Assembly (NCBI GenBank): GCA_035578005.1
Contig: DATJYK010000127.1
Coordinates: 1-8,339 of the forward strand
Length of the DNA: 8,339 nucleotides
Direction of reading: 5' to 3'
DNA from: Gp13-AA77 sp035578005
GTDB lineage: Bacteria; Acidobacteriota; Terriglobia; UBA7540
Below the pieces are notes generated by a model. The model ran no database searches. It was not told the DNA's origin and worked only from the letters and a program-made list of their open reading frames with translations. Every line of letters starts with the position of its first letter. The first letter of the stretch is position 1. Shown here piece after piece: positions 6,905 through 8,339 of the stretch. Both the position numbers and the translations under genes were made by a program.

Positions 6905-7300
6905 TCAGCAATGCCCGTGCCCTTCCTGCGTCGCCCGCTGCCCCCGCGCATCCTCAAGAATCTTGATCATGCATTTCAACCAGGCGGCCACTTTCTGTTC
7001 CATCTCCTCACGGCTCACGTTTCGCTCCAGGAGATGAACAGTCTCCCCTTCCGCGTTGAGCGGAATGTAGTGGCAAGGGACCGTTTCGGAAAGGCGGTTC
7101 GTCGGCACCAAGGCCGTCAGCAGGCACTCATCGCAGGGGCGGCTGCGCTTCGCGTCACCAAAGTTCAGGCAGGTTGGGGAATCCTGAAACAACGAGGACG
7201 GCAGGCAACGGGTTGCGCTCTCGCCGCTATAGTTTCCCTTCCGGATGAAGTCAAGTTCAGACTTCAGGACCTCGAGAACATCCCGCTCATCAGTAGGCAT
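6905..7300 (-). CDS. Small cysteine-rich conserved-looking hypothetical protein
   Basis: A 131-residue soluble protein starting MPTDERDVLEVLKSELDFIR. Cysteines cluster in a metal-site-like order: C44 (DSPTC), C56 and C59 (PCDEC), C76-H77 (VPCHYIPLN), with further cysteines at 32, 100 and 131. A helical C-terminal third (SREEMEQKVAAWLKCMIKIL) follows. The core order SPTC...PCxEC...VPCHxIPLNxxGET resembles a small hypothetical family I associate with Acidobacteriota, with no assigned function; zinc or an iron-sulfur cluster is plausible but unproven. The start is supported by a six-G Shine-Dalgarno-like run (plus-strand 7305-7310) 4 nt upstream of the ATG. A loose -10-like TAATAG lies a little further upstream. 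The gene converges on the nucleotidyltransferase-like gene, so they are not co-transcribed. A longer plus-strand frame across it lacks protein-like features. Confidence 0.7.
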   Translation of the reverse strand: MPTDERDVLEVLKSELDFIRKGNYSGESATRCLPSSLFQDSPTCLNFGDAKRSRPCDECLLTALVPTNRLSETVPCHYIPLNAEGETVHLLERNVSREEMEQKVAAWLKCMIKILEDARGQRATQEGHGHC

Positions 7301-7349
7301 CGTACCCCCCTATTCTCTATTACAGGAAATGATGGCACGCGCCGCCGAC

Positions 7350-7450
7350 CCTCTTCGGTGACCACACTCACCCTCGACTGTGACCGCCATCACGTCGGAG
7401 GGCACTATTCGTCGCATTCTCCGATGGCGGCGTTGAGGGGCGAGTGGAGC
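7350..7450 (+). pseudogene. Decayed relic of an ADOP permease 3' end
   Basis: The frame around 7421-7447 reads SPMAALRGEW, against the ADOP ending DPMxALRYE followed by a stop. By my count 27 of 34 nt from the ATG at 7424 match the intact gene's end (3720-3753), and about 25 of 34 match the first remnant (581-614). CATCGGG follows at exactly 27 nt in all three. The stop TGA has become TGG. Further upstream, CTCACCCTCGAC...TGTGACCGCCATC near 7368-7391 resembles the first remnant's CTCACGCTCGCAGCAGTGTCAGCCATC (490-516) with small deletions, and CTCTTCGG (7351) fits the LFG motif. The rest is lost or unalignable by eye. The left limit is approximate. Confidence 0.6.
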
Positions 7451-7520
7451 CATCGGGTGGTCGGGTCATGGGGTGATTGAGTGATCGAGCGATTGGGCGT
7501 TGGAGGCAAGCCTTGCCAAT
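7444..7520 (+). repeat. ADOP tail element, copy C, with terminal palindrome
   Basis: The relic is followed by CCATCGGGTGGTCGG, GTCATGGGGTGATTGAGTGA, TCGAGCGATTGGGCG and the palindrome GGCAAGCCTTGCC (7505-7517). Word order and the final palindrome parallel copy B after the intact permease. Together with the coding match this identifies the block as a third ADOP tail, not an unrelated simple repeat. Confidence 0.6.
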
Positions 7521-7590
7521 TTGGGATGTTCTCCAACGAACGTCCTCGATAACAGAACGTATCGAGTTATGACGCATCGTGCAGCCCAAA

Positions 7591-7614
7591 AGGGCACGGC
7601 TTCAGCCGCGCCCT
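7591..7614. repeat. Palindromic hairpin AGGGCACGGCT/AGCCGCGCCCT
   Basis: The two 11-nt arms are complementary except for one A-C mismatch, closing on a very tight TTCA-type loop. It resembles the GGGCACGGCTTCAGCCGTGCC palindromes scattered through acidobacterial genomes (REP-like). There is no downstream T-run, so it is unlikely to be an intrinsic terminator. Confidence 0.65.
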
Positions 7615-7657
7615 TACATGCTTCACACCACCTAATGCGTTCAGTATAACTTGCTGA

Positions 7658-7679
7658 AGACGCGCGTCTTAGCGCGTCT
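7658..7679. repeat. Hairpin AGACGCGC-GTCTTA-GCGCGTCT
   Basis: Perfect 8-bp GC-rich arms enclose a 6-nt loop. The left side also forms a competing perfect 14-nt palindrome, AAGACGCGCGTCTT (7657-7670). No T-run follows. It could be another dispersed palindrome or part of a small folded RNA; nothing else supports an RNA gene. Confidence 0.55.
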
Positions 7680-7806
7680 GAGAGCCGCCGGACACTCGGC
7701 GTTTGTTGTAGCCCACGCCGGTCGGCACCCCCGTCCCGCCGCGTAGCCTATTTGTATGGAAATGTTTGCTGCAATGTCGCTTGTCGTCTAGCCTAGCCTA
7801 TGTTAC

Positions 7807-7835
7807 TTGACAACGGCTGCCGAATGTGCTAGAAA
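7807..7835 (+). promoter_or_regulatory. Sigma-70-type promoter for the CxxC gene
   Basis: A perfect -35 TTGACA (7807-7812), a 17-nt spacer and -10 TAGAAA (7830-7835, 4 of 6 consensus), preceded by an extended -10 TG at 7827-7828. Transcription would start near 7842, about 25 nt before the start codon at 7866. Confidence 0.6.
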
Positions 7836-7838
7836 GGC

Positions 7839-7875
7839 AGTTGAAGAAGTTGAGGAGTCGAAAAGTTGAAGAGTC
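7839..7875 (+). repeat. Short-period repeat (AGTTGAAGA words) overlapping the gene start
   Basis: AGTTGAAGA, AGTTGAGGA, GTCGAAA, AGTTGAAGA and GTC follow in series. AGTTGAARAGTCGAA-type tracts are a recurrent simple repeat in acidobacterial spacers. Here the tract supplies both the ribosome binding site (GAGGAG, 7852-7857) and the TTG start codon of the following gene. Confidence 0.6.
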
Positions 7876-8258
7876 CAAAGCAGGCGCAGTTGATCTGCAT
7901 CGATTGCCAACAACTGATGGATCCGAACGGCGAGCCTTTCAGCGACGAAAACCTGAAACTGCTCTTGCGGCTGGTAGAGCGCGAGATCGAGGGCGCGATG
8001 GACAGCTACGAACTGGAGCTGGACGAACGAACCAAGACGGGCGAGGCGCGCTTGGCGGAACTGGCGCCCAGCGTGGAAGATCGCTGGCTCAACCTGCAGA
8101 TTGACCGCTTAAGGCGAGCCATTGACCGCAACAAGAGGGTGCTGCCGAAGGTGTTGGAAGTGGCGTACGGGAGGAAGACAAGGTCGGCTGAGGCTGGTCC
8201 AAGACGGGAGGATGACGACGAAAAAAAAGATACTAACCAAAGCCAAGAGGTTCTTTAA
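7866..8258 (+). CDS. Small CxxC-containing hypothetical protein, charged and helical
   Basis: A 130-residue protein with one CxxC pair near the start (LICIDC, C11 and C14), then a long charged helical region (about 27-105; EREIEGAMDSYELELDER, WLNLQIDRLRRAIDRNKRVL), probably coiled-coil, and a Lys/Asp/Glu-rich tail with a DDDE-KK run. A single CxxC could bind metal as a half-site in a dimer or act as a redox pair; I do not recognise the family. The TTG start at 7866 is chosen because an in-frame TGA precedes it at 7851-7853, GAGGAG sits 8 nt upstream, and a promoter lies at the right distance. The next in-frame ATG (codon 19) would remove the CxxC. An A8 run (8221-8228) near the end could alter the C-terminus. 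Confidence 0.65.
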   Translation: MKSPKQAQLICIDCQQLMDPNGEPFSDENLKLLLRLVEREIEGAMDSYELELDERTKTGEARLAELAPSVEDRWLNLQIDRLRRAIDRNKRVLPKVLEVAYGRKTRSAEAGPRREDDDEKKDTNQSQEVL

Positions 8259-8259
8259 A

Positions 8260-8339
8260 ATGAATAGATTAAGGATTTCAGCATCTTTGCCAAAGCCAAG
8301 AAGCCACGTGCAATCAATAACTTGGTGGCTTTGTGTAAA
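8260..8339 (+). CDS. Possible downstream gene start, cut by window edge (uncertain)
   Basis: An ATG one nt after the preceding stop opens a frame beginning MNRLRISASLPKPRSHVQSI that stays open to the edge. AAGAGG lies 9 nt upstream, which fits a coupled second gene. Other frames are also open: the CxxC gene's frame resumes after stops at 8256 and 8265 with KDFSIFAKAKKPRAINNLVA, and a minus-strand frame would end at 8255. CAAAGCCA (8291-8298) and TGGCTTTG (8326-8333) are inverted, so this may be only a hairpin. Too little sequence is visible to decide. Confidence 0.22.
   Translation, partial: MNRLRISASLPKPRSHVQSITWWLCV

Larger units (their letters stand above)
7521..7800. other. Gene-free spacer with several small hairpins
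   Basis: No gene is supportable here. Besides the two stronger hairpins listed separately, CTCGATA (7545-7551) pairs with TATCGAG (7560-7566) across an 8-nt loop. The segment 7680-7750 is GC-rich and featureless by eye. No terminator T-run is visible. Confidence 0.5.

Noticed and set aside
6794..7480. 228-codon plus-strand frame after the nucleotidyltransferase-like gene
   Set aside because: It lies opposite the cysteine-rich minus-strand gene, begins in a simple repeat, and is low in protein-like features. Its last codons are the ADOP relic, which explains its only recognisable motif.

Overview
The window most likely comes from an Acidobacteriota chromosome, or a close relative such as a soil Gemmatimonadota or Verrucomicrobiota. 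The main reason is the ADOP-type permease (acidobacterial duplicated orphan permease), present as one intact gene and two decayed copies. GC-rich coding DNA and many short dispersed repeats in the spacers fit the same origin. This is an accessory, repeat-rich, decaying region. It holds no tRNA, rRNA or CRISPR array, and no complete mobile element.

Layout. Positions 1-139 are one end of an IS630-type insertion sequence whose transposase runs off the left edge on the minus strand. It abuts the last third of an ADOP gene (138-604), which it appears to have cut. An AT-rich spacer (605-1067) with three 40-bp-period repeats leads to a full-length 891-residue ADOP permease (1068-3743). A 578-nt spacer follows and contains a near-perfect 36-bp-arm inverted repeat just ahead of an unusual 816-residue protein (4322-6772). 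I read that protein as two nucleotidyltransferase-like folds: the first keeps its catalytic pattern, the second is degenerate. Convergent to it lies a small cysteine-rich gene (6905-7300, minus). Beyond that is a relic of a third ADOP 3' end (7350-7450), then a gene-free stretch with hairpins, a good sigma-70-type promoter, and a small CxxC protein gene (7866-8258). A frame of uncertain status runs off the right edge.

How the parts relate. Three ADOP 3' ends (near 581, 3720 and 7424) share the same downstream motif at exactly the same distance, so the region probably arose from a tandem ADOP array broken by an IS insertion, deletion, and insertion of unrelated genes between the second and third tails. 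No ABC ATPase is visible beside the permease, as expected for an orphan ADOP. The nucleotidyltransferase-like gene, the cysteine-rich gene and the CxxC gene do not form an operon. Their linkage may be accidental. The tandem nucleotidyltransferase-like protein and its hairpin leader are the best candidates for something undescribed.
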